The notes under the pieces: model-generated
The model's database searches: none
Seen by the model: the letters and a program-made list of their open reading frames with translations, nothing else
Told to the model about the DNA's origin: nothing
Assembly (NCBI RefSeq): GCF_900168195.1
Contig: NZ_FUYX01000018.1
Span: 1 to 64,000 of the forward strand
Direction: 5' to 3'
DNA length: 64,000 bases
Source: Allobosea thiooxidans
GTDB taxonomy: Bacteria > Pseudomonadota > Alphaproteobacteria > Rhizobiales > Beijerinckiaceae
Made by a program: the position numbers and the translations under genes
Part shown: piece by piece, positions 8,570-16,812 of the stretch
Numbering within the stretch: position 1 is the first letter of the stretch
Layout of the letters: the number at the start of each line of letters is the position of its first letter

Positions 8570-9013
8570 ATGGCACGGCCTTCCGATGCCGCGAAGGACC
8601 GCGAACTCATCCGCATCCTGACCGAGAATGCCCGGCTGCCGCTGTCCGAGATCGCGAAGATGCTCGGCGTCTCCAGGGCGACGGCCCAGGGCCGCCTGGC
8701 GCGGCTGGAACGCGACGGCGTGATCGCGGGCTATACCACGATCCTCGGCAAGGCGAGCCGGCCGGCCACGACGATCGCGGCACTGATCCTGATCGAACTC
8801 GAGGTCCGGCAGCAGGGCAGCGTGGTCGCCGCGTTGAAGAAGCGGCCCGAAATCGTGCAGTGCCACACGCTGAGCGGCCATTTCGACCTCTCGGTCAAGA
8901 TCGAATGCGAGACAGCGAGCGACCTCGACACCATCATCGACTGGATCGCCGAGATGGAAGGGGTCCGGCGCACCACCTCCTCCGTGATTCTGGCGCGGAA
9001 GTTCGAGCGCTGA
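8570..9013 (+). CDS. Lrp/AsnC-family transcriptional regulator
   Basis: A 147-residue feast/famine regulator: N-terminal helix-turn-helix (LSEIAKMLGVSRATAQGRLA, residues about 24-43) and a C-terminal RAM ligand domain (about 66-140). GGAGG at 8561-8565 sets the start at 8570 rather than the in-frame ATG at 8540. It lies 188 bases upstream of, and in line with, a lysine-6-dehydrogenase-like gene. Members of this family often control the amino-acid enzyme next door, so lysine or a related amino acid is a reasonable guess for the effector. Confidence 0.9.
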   Translation: MARPSDAAKDRELIRILTENARLPLSEIAKMLGVSRATAQGRLARLERDGVIAGYTTILGKASRPATTIAALILIELEVRQQGSVVAALKKRPEIVQCHTLSGHFDLSVKIECETASDLDTIIDWIAEMEGVRRTTSSVILARKFER

Positions 9014-9201
9014 TGCCGCTAGGCGGGCATGGCCGGAGGCCGCCCCGTCCATTTCCCATCGATATGTCGCATATTCCTTCATCTTGACGGCAGATCGCTG
9101 CGCCTCGCGCCGATCCGCCCGTTAAAGCATGCGCCAGTTGAAGCGATGATCGGCACGAGAGGGAGGTGCCTTGCCTGCCCGACCCGTCAGGAGATCGCGA
9201 C

Positions 9202-10332
9202 ATGACCATCCAGAAGCAACGCATCGCCGTGCTCGGCGCCGGCCAGATCGGCGTCATCATCGCCGGCATGCTGGCCGAGCAGGGCCATGAGGTGACGCTG
9301 GCCGACGCCGCCGCGGCCCGGCTCAAGCAGGTCGCCGGCGGCCGCTTCGCCACCGCCGCGGTCGATGCCTCCGACCTCGACGCGCTGCGCAGCTTCCTCA
9401 AGGATCGCGACATCGTCGTCAGCGCCTGCCCCTATTTCCTCAACAAGGGCATCGCCAGGGTCGCGGCCGAGACCAAGACCCATTACTTCGACCTGACCGA
9501 GGACGTCGCCACCACCGCCTACATCAAGGAGCTCGGCGCCACCGCCGAGATCGCGCTCGCCCCGCAATGCGGCCTCGCCCCGGGCTTCATCTGCATCCTC
9601 GGCGCCGACATGGCCGCGCGCTTCGAGACCGTCCGCACCATCAAGATGCGCGTCGGGGCGCTTCCGCTCTACCCAACCAACGCGCTGCGCTACAACGTGA
9701 CCTGGTCGGTCGACGGGCTGATCAACGAGTACTGCAACCCCTGCGAGATCGTCTTCGACGGCCAGCCGACGCTGGTGCCGGCGCTGGAAGGCATCGAGGG
9801 CGTGATGATCGACGGCGTCGCCTACGAGGCCTTCAACACCTCGGGCGGGCTCGGCACGCTGACCGAGACGCTGGCCGGCAAGGTGCGCAACATGAGCTAC
9901 AAGACGCTGCGCTATCCCGGCCATGCCGAGATTATGAAGCTCCTGCTGCGCGACCTCGAGCTCGCCGATGATCGCGAGACGATGCGCCGCATCCTCAGCC
10001 ACTCCGCGCCCTTCACCCGCAAGGACGTGGTCGTGATCTTCGTGACCGGCGTCGGCGAGCGCAACGGCCGCCTGGAGGAAGAGAGCGTCGTGCTGCGCTA
10101 TGACGGCAACGACCAGCTCGGCGCCATCCAGCTCACCACCGCCGCCGGCTGCGTCGCGATGATCGAGCTCTTCCTCGCCGGCAAGCTGCCCGCCAAGGGC
10201 TTCGTGCGGCAGGAAGACGCCGTCCTCGCCGACTTCCTGGCCACCAAGGCCGGTACCCGGCTGGTGCGGGAAGCCCGCGGCGTCGACGCCGCCGGCCTGG
10301 TGCCCGCCACCACGATCAAGAGCGCAGCCTGA
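9202..10332 (+). CDS. Saccharopine dehydrogenase-family oxidoreductase, lysine-6-dehydrogenase-like
   Basis: A 376-residue protein with an N-terminal Rossmann fold (IAVLGAGQIGVIIAGML, residues about 8-24) and the saccharopine-dehydrogenase catalytic domain (SGGLGTLTETLAGKV and TLRYPGHAEIMKLL). Length and these blocks fit L-lysine 6-dehydrogenase (lysine to allysine and ammonia) better than saccharopine reductases, which is an inference from family resemblance. It starts at 9202, after CAGGAG. The Lrp-type regulator just upstream supports an amino-acid substrate. Confidence 0.8.
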   Translation: MTIQKQRIAVLGAGQIGVIIAGMLAEQGHEVTLADAAAARLKQVAGGRFATAAVDASDLDALRSFLKDRDIVVSACPYFLNKGIARVAAETKTHYFDLTEDVATTAYIKELGATAEIALAPQCGLAPGFICILGADMAARFETVRTIKMRVGALPLYPTNALRYNVTWSVDGLINEYCNPCEIVFDGQPTLVPALEGIEGVMIDGVAYEAFNTSGGLGTLTETLAGKVRNMSYKTLRYPGHAEIMKLLLRDLELADDRETMRRILSHSAPFTRKDVVVIFVTGVGERNGRLEEESVVLRYDGNDQLGAIQLTTAAGCVAMIELFLAGKLPAKGFVRQEDAVLADFLATKAGTRLVREARGVDAAGLVPATTIKSAA

Positions 10333-10365
10333 AGCGGCGCTCTCCCGACCGTCAGGTTCTGCCCG

Positions 10366-10980
10366 TCAGAGCCTGACGCCCAGGCCGCGCAGCTCGGCGC
10401 GCAGGTCGATGGGCTCGACGAAATGGACGGCCCGCATGCCGATATTGCGGGCCCCCACCACATTCTTCTCGCTGTCGTCGACGAAGATGCAGTCGCCGGC
10501 CTTGAGGCCGTAGCGATCGAGCAGCACTTCGTAGATCGCGCGCTCCGGCTTCAGCAGCCGCTCATGGGCCGAGACGACGACGCCGTCGAAGCTCTGCAGA
10601 AACGGGAAACGGACCAGACACTCCGCCCATTTCTCGCGCGAAAAATTGGTGATTGCGTAGACCTTCTCGCCCTGCCCCTTCAGATCCTCGAGCACCGCGA
10701 CGCTATCGGCGATGGTGTGTGGCACGCTGTCGTGCCAGCGCTCGTCGAAGGCGCGGATCTCGCGCTCCCATTCCGGATGCTGCTTGACCAGAAGGGCCAC
10801 GCCCTCCTCCCAGCTCCGGCCGCGATCCTGCTCCAGATTCCAGTCGCCGGTGCAGATATTCTGCATGAACCAGTCGAGCCGCTCCGGTTCTGGGATCAGC
10901 GAGCCGTAGATCAGCCGCGCATCCCAGCGCAGCAGCACATTGCCGACATCGAAGACGACGGTGGGGCTGTTCGAGGCCAT
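10366..10980 (-). CDS. HAD-family phosphatase, YihX-like
   Basis: A 204-residue haloacid-dehalogenase hydrolase. Motif I is FDVGNVLLRWD, the D-x-G-N variant of the YihX/epoxide-hydrolase-N subgroup; motif II is the threonine in ITNFSREKW; motif III is the lysine in KPERAIYEVLL; motif IV is FVDDSEKNV. E. coli YihX dephosphorylates alpha-glucose-1-phosphate; the substrate here is unknown. The start at 10980 (MASNSPTVVF) is preferred over 11019. It converges on the preceding gene, and a short CGTCAGG/CCTGACG inverted repeat overlaps its 3' end. Confidence 0.88.
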   Translation of the reverse strand: MASNSPTVVFDVGNVLLRWDARLIYGSLIPEPERLDWFMQNICTGDWNLEQDRGRSWEEGVALLVKQHPEWEREIRAFDERWHDSVPHTIADSVAVLEDLKGQGEKVYAITNFSREKWAECLVRFPFLQSFDGVVVSAHERLLKPERAIYEVLLDRYGLKAGDCIFVDDSEKNVVGARNIGMRAVHFVEPIDLRAELRGLGVRL

Positions 10981-11104
10981 CACGAATTCCGCGTGAAAAG
11001 GGGCTTCAGGACAGCCCATTCACGGGCTTGTGTCCAGACGTGCAGGACAGCGACCGACCCCATCGGTTATGCGGGGGCATGACGTTTCGCATCGGAGAGC
11101 ATCC

Positions 11105-11977
11105 GTGACGACCTGGCTGCCATGGGCCGACCGGCAGGGCCGCTTCTCGGCTCTGCGGGCGGTCGCCTTCGCCTTGCTGCTGGTGCCGGCGCTGCTCCTG
11201 CTCCACGCCGCCTGGATGCATCAGCTCGGCTCCAAGCCCTGGACCGAGGCGATCCACCAGACCGGGACCTGGACCGTCAGGCTGCTCGTCGCCACGCTCG
11301 CGATCTCGCCGTTCCGGCGCCTGTTCGACTGGGGCAAGCTGATCGGGATCCGCCGCATGCTCGGCCTCGGCGTCATGAGCTACGCGCTCGGGCATCTCGC
11401 CCTCTACTGCATCGACATGGCGTTCGACTGGGGGCTGATCGTCTCCGAGATCGTGAAGCGGTTCTATCTCACCATCGGCTTCGTCGCGCTCATCGGCCTC
11501 GTCGCGCTCGGCGCGACCTCCACCGATGGCATGATCCGCCGGCTCGGCAAGAGCTGGCAGCGCCTGCACAACCTCGTCTATCCGATCGCGATGCTGGCGC
11601 TCCTGCATTTCGCGCTGCAGTCCAAGATCGACGTCACCGAGCCGGTACTGATGAGCGGGCTCTTCCTGCTGCTGATGCTCTATCGCGGCCTGTATCGCTG
11701 GAAACTGCCGGTCTCGGCGCCGATCCTGGCCGGCACGGCGCTGCTCGCGGGGCTGCTCACCGCCGGGCTGGAGGCAGGCTGGTATGCGGCGACCTCCGGC
11801 GTCTCGGCCTGGCTCGTCTTCCAGGCCAATGCCGACATCCTGACCTATCAGGACTATGCCTCGCTGCGGCCGGCGCATTGGGTCGCGCTCGCCGGGCTCC
11901 TGGTCGCGCTCGGCCATGGGCTGCGGGTTCGCAAGGCGCGACAGCCCCGGCAGGCACGGCGGCCGGCGACGGCGTGA
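11105..11977 (+). CDS. msrQ: MsrQ-like haem-binding ferric-reductase-type membrane protein
   Basis: A 290-residue membrane protein with about eight hydrophobic segments. The ferric-reductase-like core (residues about 55-215) holds histidines placed for b-haem ligation, H97 (YALGHLALYC), H155 (WQRLHNLVYP) and H168 (ALLHFAL), as in MsrQ, which passes electrons from the quinone pool to the periplasmic methionine-sulfoxide reductase MsrP. A GTG at 11105 with GGAG five bases upstream is the best start. No msrP lies beside it, which is unusual because msrPQ is normally an operon. The C-terminal extension adds membrane segments beyond the typical ~200 residues. Confidence 0.8.
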   Translation: MTTWLPWADRQGRFSALRAVAFALLLVPALLLLHAAWMHQLGSKPWTEAIHQTGTWTVRLLVATLAISPFRRLFDWGKLIGIRRMLGLGVMSYALGHLALYCIDMAFDWGLIVSEIVKRFYLTIGFVALIGLVALGATSTDGMIRRLGKSWQRLHNLVYPIAMLALLHFALQSKIDVTEPVLMSGLFLLLMLYRGLYRWKLPVSAPILAGTALLAGLLTAGLEAGWYAATSGVSAWLVFQANADILTYQDYASLRPAHWVALAGLLVALGHGLRVRKARQPRQARRPATA

Positions 11978-12057
11978 GGAGAAGAACCTTCCAAGTTTCG
12001 ACATCCTCGAAACCGAAAGGGTTTCCCCCTCCAGCCTTCATGCTCTAACCCTATGGC

Positions 12058-13788
12058 ATGCCTGACGACCCACATGCCCAGCCGACTGCCGATGTCGTAG
12101 AAGCCGAGCTCGCTTCGGAGGGCATCAAGCCGGCACAGGCCCGGGTCTCGCCCTTCGTCCCGCTGCAGCAGCCGATCTTCCGCGCCGTCTGGTTCGCCAG
12201 CCTCGCCTCGAATTTCGGCGGCCTGATCCAGGCGGTCGGCGCCTCCTGGATGATGGCCTCGATCTCGCCTTCGGCCGAGATGGTGGCGCTGGTCCAGGCC
12301 TCGACCACGCTGCCGGTGATGCTGTTCTCGCTGGCAGCCGGCGCGATCGCCGATAATTACGATCGCCGCCGCATTCTGCTGACCGCGCAGGTCTTCATGC
12401 TGCTGGTCTCGGTGATGCTTGCCGTCTTCGCCTGGCTCGGCCTGATCACGCCCTGGCTGCTCCTGACCTTCACCTTCCTGATCGGCTGCGGCACGGCGCT
12501 CAACAACCCGGCCTGGCAGTCCTCGGTGGGCGACATGGTGCCGCGCCGGGACGTGCCCGCCGCGGTGACGCTGAACAGCGTCGCCTTCAACATCGCCCGC
12601 AGCGTCGGCCCCGCGATCGGCGGCGCCATCGTCGCGGCGGCGGGCGCCGTCGCCGCCTTCGCGATCAACGCCTTCAGCTACATTCCGCTGCTCGTCGTGC
12701 TGGCGCGCTGGGAGCCGCCGAAGATCGAGCGCCTGCTGCCGCGCGAGACCCTGTTCATCGCGATGAGCGCGGGCGTGCGCTATGTCGCGATGTCGCCGAA
12801 CATCCGCACCGTCACCTTGCGCGCGTTCGTCTACGGCTTCGGCGCCATCGTCGGGCTGGCGCTGCTGCCGCTGATCGCGCGCGATCTCGTGCGCGGCGGC
12901 CCGCTCACCTATGGCGTGCTGCTCGGCGCCTTCGGCGCGGGCGCGGTCGCCGGCGCCTTCATGAGCGCGCGCCTGCGGCGGGCGATGAGCACCGAGGCGC
13001 TGGTCCGCTCCACCTTCATCGCCTACGCCACCGGAGTGACCATCATCGCGTTCAGCAAGACGATCTGGCTGGCGATGGCGGGGCTTTGCATTTGCGGGGC
13101 GTGCTGGGTTCTGGCCCTCTCGACCTTCAACGCCACGGTGCAGCTGTCCGCGCCACGCTGGGTCGTCGGCCGGGCGTTGGCGCTCTACCAGATGGCGACC
13201 TTCGGCGGCATGGCGATCGGCAGTTGGGCCTGGGGTCGCTCGGCGCAGCATTTCGGCGTGGAGAAGGCCCTGCTGCTCTCGGCGGTGACGCTGCTCGTCG
13301 GCGCCGCGCTCGGGCTGCGTTATCGGCTGCCGCCGCTGGAAGCCCTCAACCTCGATCCGCTCAGCCGCTGGCGCGAACCGAAGGTCGCGGTCGACATCGA
13401 GCCTCGCTCCGGGCCGGTGATCGTGACGATCGAGTACATCATCAAGCCCGAGGACGTGGTCGCCTTCCTTAACGTCATGGCCGAGCGTCGGCGGATCCGG
13501 CGCCGCGACGGCGCCCGGCACTGGACGCTGCTGCGTGACCTGACCGATCCGACGCTCTGGGTCGAGCGCTATGACAGCCCGACCTGGGTCGAATATGTCC
13601 GGCAGAATCAGCGCGTCACCCAGGCCGATGCCGAGATCGGCGAGCGGGTGCGCGCGCTGCATAGCGGCCCGAACCCACCGGTGGTCCACCGCATGATCGA
13701 GCGGCAGACGACGTCGCTGCCGCAATTGCCGGCGACGCGGGCGCCCACGCTAGCGGATTCGCTCAACGATCCGGCGCGGCCCGTCTGA
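12058..13788 (+). CDS. MFS exporter (EntS-like) with C-terminal monooxygenase-like domain
   Basis: A 576-residue protein. Residues about 38-425 are a major-facilitator permease with about ten to twelve membrane segments and the loop DNYDRRRILL after helix 2, like the EntS/MFS_3 group. Residues about 450-545 (VIVTIEYIIKPEDVVAFL ... TLLRDLTDPTLWVERY) are a soluble ferredoxin-like domain resembling antibiotic-biosynthesis-monooxygenase (ABM) folds, ending with a basic, Pro-rich tail. This fusion recurs in alphaproteobacteria but its substrate is not known to me. It starts at ATG 12058, without an obvious strong ribosome site, and stands alone before a palindromic repeat. Confidence 0.85.
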   Translation: MPDDPHAQPTADVVEAELASEGIKPAQARVSPFVPLQQPIFRAVWFASLASNFGGLIQAVGASWMMASISPSAEMVALVQASTTLPVMLFSLAAGAIADNYDRRRILLTAQVFMLLVSVMLAVFAWLGLITPWLLLTFTFLIGCGTALNNPAWQSSVGDMVPRRDVPAAVTLNSVAFNIARSVGPAIGGAIVAAAGAVAAFAINAFSYIPLLVVLARWEPPKIERLLPRETLFIAMSAGVRYVAMSPNIRTVTLRAFVYGFGAIVGLALLPLIARDLVRGGPLTYGVLLGAFGAGAVAGAFMSARLRRAMSTEALVRSTFIAYATGVTIIAFSKTIWLAMAGLCICGACWVLALSTFNATVQLSAPRWVVGRALALYQMATFGGMAIGSWAWGRSAQHFGVEKALLLSAVTLLVGAALGLRYRLPPLEALNLDPLSRWREPKVAVDIEPRSGPVIVTIEYIIKPEDVVAFLNVMAERRRIRRRDGARHWTLLRDLTDPTLWVERYDSPTWVEYVRQNQRVTQADAEIGERVRALHSGPNPPVVHRMIERQTTSLPQLPATRAPTLADSLNDPARPV

Positions 13789-13798
13789 GGCAGTTCGT

Positions 13799-13882
13799 CA
13801 TGGTCGGGCTTGTCCCGACTCCACGTCTTCACCGATGAAGCGCAGTGTTCAGGACGTGGATGCTCGCCACAAGGGCGAGCAT
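13799..13882. repeat. Palindromic intergenic repeat, family 2
   Basis: Nested inverted repeats lie between the convergent MFS and uppP genes: TCGGG/CCCGA, CCACGTC/GACGTGG, and ATGCTCGCC-ACAA-GGGCGAGCAT (13860-13882). The opening GTCATGGTCGGGCTTG is close to the one at 57914, so this belongs to a dispersed family. It may also act as a terminator. Confidence 0.7.
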
Positions 13883-13930
13883 GATGGGAGCTGGGATGAC
13901 GGCGCGGATCTCTGCCTTGCCCGGCCAGGC

Positions 13931-14728
13931 TCAGCCGACGATCCAGAGGCCGGCGAGGCCGACCATGCCGACGATGATCCGCCACCAGGCGAAGGGCGCG
14001 AAGCCGCGCTTCGAGACGAAATCGAGGAAGCTGCGCACCACGATCAGCGCCGCGAAGAAGGCGGCGACGAAGCCGATGACGATCAGGACGCCGTCGTCGA
14101 AGGTCAGGGTCTTGTAGTTCTTGAGCAGGTCGTAGGCGAAGGCTCCCGCCATGGTCGGCATGGCTAGGAAGAAGGAGAATTCGGCCGCCGCCCGCTTGCT
14201 GGCGCCGAGCAGCATGGCGCCGACGATGGTCGAGCCGGAACGCGAGACGCCCGGGATCATCGCCAGGCACTGGATCAGGCCGATCTTGAAATACATCGGC
14301 AGCGGGAAGGTGGTGGCATCGGCGTGCTTCTCCTGCAGCTCGAGTTCGTCGACGACGAGCAGGATCAGGCCGCCGGCGATCAGCGTGCAGCAGACGATGA
14401 AGGGGTTGAACAGCACGGTCTTGATGAACCCGTGCAGGATCGCGCCGATCACCGCGGCCGGAAGGAAGGCGATCAGCACGCCGAGGACGAAGCGCCGGGC
14501 CGAGGGGTCGGTCGGCAGCCGCAGCGCGATGTCGAGCAGGCGACGGAAATAGACGAGCAGGATCGCCAGGATCGCGCCGAGCTGGATCAGCACCTCGAAG
14601 GTCTTGCCGTTCGATTCGAAGCCGAGAAAGTGCCCGAGCAATAGCAGGTGCCCGGTGGAGGAGACCGGCAGGAACTCGGTCAGGCCCTCGACAATGCCGA
14701 GGACGAAGGCTTCGATGAAGTTCTGCAT
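13931..14728 (-). CDS. uppP: Undecaprenyl-diphosphatase
   Basis: A 265-residue inner-membrane phosphatase that recycles undecaprenyl diphosphate for peptidoglycan synthesis and gives bacitracin tolerance. It shows the two family motifs, EGLTEFLPVSSTGH (residues about 13-26) and PGVSRSGST (about 165-173), with about eight hydrophobic segments. Length is typical (BacA about 270). The start at 14728 (MQNFIEAFVLG) is chosen over the upstream ATG at 14776. It is a stand-alone gene converging on the MFS gene. Confidence 0.96.
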   Translation of the reverse strand: MQNFIEAFVLGIVEGLTEFLPVSSTGHLLLLGHFLGFESNGKTFEVLIQLGAILAILLVYFRRLLDIALRLPTDPSARRFVLGVLIAFLPAAVIGAILHGFIKTVLFNPFIVCCTLIAGGLILLVVDELELQEKHADATTFPLPMYFKIGLIQCLAMIPGVSRSGSTIVGAMLLGASKRAAAEFSFFLAMPTMAGAFAYDLLKNYKTLTFDDGVLIVIGFVAAFFAALIVVRSFLDFVSKRGFAPFAWWRIIVGMVGLAGLWIVG

Positions 14729-14983
14729 GGAGGAAAGCCCTCGTGCGGCGCAGGTGACGCCCGGAGGCGCGTGCATGGACGTTCAACCGGCTTACGCCGA
14801 GCTCTTTGCAAATTGGTTACCACTTCGCGAAGCAGCAGGGCCAAATTGCGCGCTTCCGCATCGCGGCGGGTTGTGGCGGTTTTCGGGCCTGATATAGCAG
14901 CGCCGATCGCCTATCGGGCCTTTCCGAGCCCGACGGCCCTGCTTCCGTCGCATTTTGCCTGCTTCACAGTCTTCATGAGTTCC

Positions 14984-15676
14984 ATGGCGACCCTGTATCA
15001 TTACTCGCTGTGCCCGCATTCGCGCTTCATCCGCCTGGCCCTCGCCGAGTTCGGCATGGAGGCCGAGCTGGTCGAAGAACGCGTCTGGGAGCGACGGCGG
15101 GAATTTCTCGAGCTGAATACGGCGGGAACAACCCCCGTCTTCCAGGAGCAGAACGGGCTGGCCGTACCCGGCGCAGGCCCGATCGCGGAATATCTCGACG
15201 AGACCCGCGGGCTGGCGCTGGCGGATCGGCGCCTGTTGCCGGAAGGGCCCGGCGAGCGCGTCGAGGTGCGCCGCCTGCTGGACTGGTTCAACATCAAGTT
15301 CCACGAGGAGATCACCGGCCCGCTCGTGCTGGAAAAGGTGATGAAGCGGTTCATGAGCCGCGACGAAGGCGGCGGGCCGCCGGAAATGAGCGCGATCCGG
15401 GCGGCGCGCGCGAATGTGCGCTATCATCTGCGCTATATCTCCTGGCTGCTGGCCAAGAGGAACTGGCTCGCGGGGGCGCGTCTGAGCTATGCCGATCTGG
15501 CGGCGGCGGCGCATCTGTCCTGCGTCGACTATCTCGGCGACGTGCCCTGGGAAGAGGATGAGGCGGCTCGCGCATGGTATGCGAGGATCAAGTCGAGACC
15601 GAGCTTCCGGCCGCTGCTGAGCGACCGCATGCCCGGCATGGCTCCGAGCGCGCATTACGACAATCTGGACTTCTGA
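14984..15676 (+). CDS. Glutathione S-transferase family protein
   Basis: A 230-residue protein with an N-terminal thioredoxin-like domain (TLYHYSLCPHSRFIRLAL; the CPHS motif at residues about 10-13 is a possible catalytic cysteine) and a helical C-terminal domain (about 95-215). The proline before beta-3 is visible in NTAGTTPVFQ. An ATG at 14975 would add three residues; neither start has a strong ribosome site. The reading frame of queG overlaps or abuts its 3' end, so the two are probably co-transcribed. Substrate unknown. Confidence 0.88.
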   Translation: MATLYHYSLCPHSRFIRLALAEFGMEAELVEERVWERRREFLELNTAGTTPVFQEQNGLAVPGAGPIAEYLDETRGLALADRRLLPEGPGERVEVRRLLDWFNIKFHEEITGPLVLEKVMKRFMSRDEGGGPPEMSAIRAARANVRYHLRYISWLLAKRNWLAGARLSYADLAAAAHLSCVDYLGDVPWEEDEAARAWYARIKSRPSFRPLLSDRMPGMAPSAHYDNLDF

Positions 15677-16812
15677 GCGGCGACAAGCTGAAGCGCGCCG
15701 TCGCCGAACGCGCGCGCGACGAGGGCTTCGCGGTGATCCGCGTCGCCGGAGCCGACGCGATTCCCGAGGCGCCCGGGCGGCTCCTGGCCTGGCTCGACAG
15801 CGGCTATCAGGGCGAGATGGGCTGGATGGCGGAGCGCCGTGACCAGCGCGCCGACCCGCGCCGGCTGTGGAGCGAGGTCCGCTCGGTCGTCATGCTCGGC
15901 ATGAACTATGCCGGCGAAGGCGATCCGCTGGCCGTGCTGGCGCAGCCGGACAAGGCGGCGATCTCGCTCTATGCGCGCCGGCGCGACTATCACGACGTCA
16001 TCAAGGGCAAGCTCAAAAGCGTCGCCGGCCTGCTCGCGGCGCGCGCGGGTGCCGACGTCAAGGTCTTCGTCGACACGGCCCCGGTGATGGAGAAGCCGCT
16101 GGCCCAGGCGGCCGGGCTCGGCTGGCAGGGCAAGCACACAGTGCTGGTCTCGCGCGAGCATGGCTCCTGGCTGCTGCTCGGCGCGATCTACACCACTGCG
16201 GAGCTCCCCGCCGACGCGCCCGAGCGCGACCATTGCGGCTCCTGCCGGCGCTGCCTCGACATCTGCCCGACCGATGCCTTCCCGGCGCCCTACCAGCTCG
16301 ATGCGCGCCGCTGCATCGCCTATCTCACCATCGAGCATCCCGGCCATATCGACGCCGCCTTGCGCCCCGGCATCGGCAACCGCGTCTTCGGCTGCGACGA
16401 CTGCCTGGCCGTCTGCCCCTGGAACAAGTTCGCGCAGACCGCGCAGGAAACCCGGCTCGCGCTCAAGGACGAGCTCGACGGGCTCGATCTCGCCGCGCTC
16501 GCCCGCCTCGACGATGCCGGCTTCCGCAAGCTCTTCGCCGGCACCCCAGTGAAGCGCACCGGCCGCGACCGCTTCCTGCGCAACGTGCTGATCGCGATCG
16601 GCAACAGCGGCAGAGCCGCGCTTGCCGAAAGCGCCCTGCCCCATCTCGCCGATCCCTCGCCGCTCGTCCGCGCCATGGCGGCCTGGGCTCTCGGCCGGCT
16701 CGATCCGGAGCGCGCCGGCGAGCTCGCCGCGGCCAAGCTCGACAGCGAAAGCGACCCGCAGGTGCGCGCCGAATGGCACGCACTCACGCCCCAGACGGAA
16801 GACGCCGCATGA
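15574..16812 (+). CDS. queG: Epoxyqueuosine reductase
   Basis: Cobalamin- and iron-sulfur-dependent reductase for the last step of queuosine synthesis in tRNA, in the cytosol. It has the QueG N-terminal domain, the VDTAPVMEKPLAQAAGLGWQGK block, two 4Fe-4S clusters (CGSCRRCLDICP and GCDDCLAVCP), and a C-terminal HEAT-like repeat (about 55 residues). The start is uncertain: the only ATG in frame (15574) lies 103 bases inside the GST gene, while conserved sequence begins only at about 15690. A CTG at 15673 overlapping the GST stop is an alternative. The stop overlaps the next gene (ATGA). Confidence 0.94.
   Translation: MVCEDQVETELPAAAERPHARHGSERALRQSGLLSGDKLKRAVAERARDEGFAVIRVAGADAIPEAPGRLLAWLDSGYQGEMGWMAERRDQRADPRRLWSEVRSVVMLGMNYAGEGDPLAVLAQPDKAAISLYARRRDYHDVIKGKLKSVAGLLAARAGADVKVFVDTAPVMEKPLAQAAGLGWQGKHTVLVSREHGSWLLLGAIYTTAELPADAPERDHCGSCRRCLDICPTDAFPAPYQLDARRCIAYLTIEHPGHIDAALRPGIGNRVFGCDDCLAVCPWNKFAQTAQETRLALKDELDGLDLAALARLDDAGFRKLFAGTPVKRTGRDRFLRNVLIAIGNSGRAALAESALPHLADPSPLVRAMAAWALGRLDPERAGELAAAKLDSESDPQVRAEWHALTPQTEDAA

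Noticed and set aside
11854..13725. Minus-strand frame of 623 codons over the MFS gene
   Set aside because: Antisense shadow of a real membrane-protein gene, with His/Arg/Asp-rich low-complexity translation.
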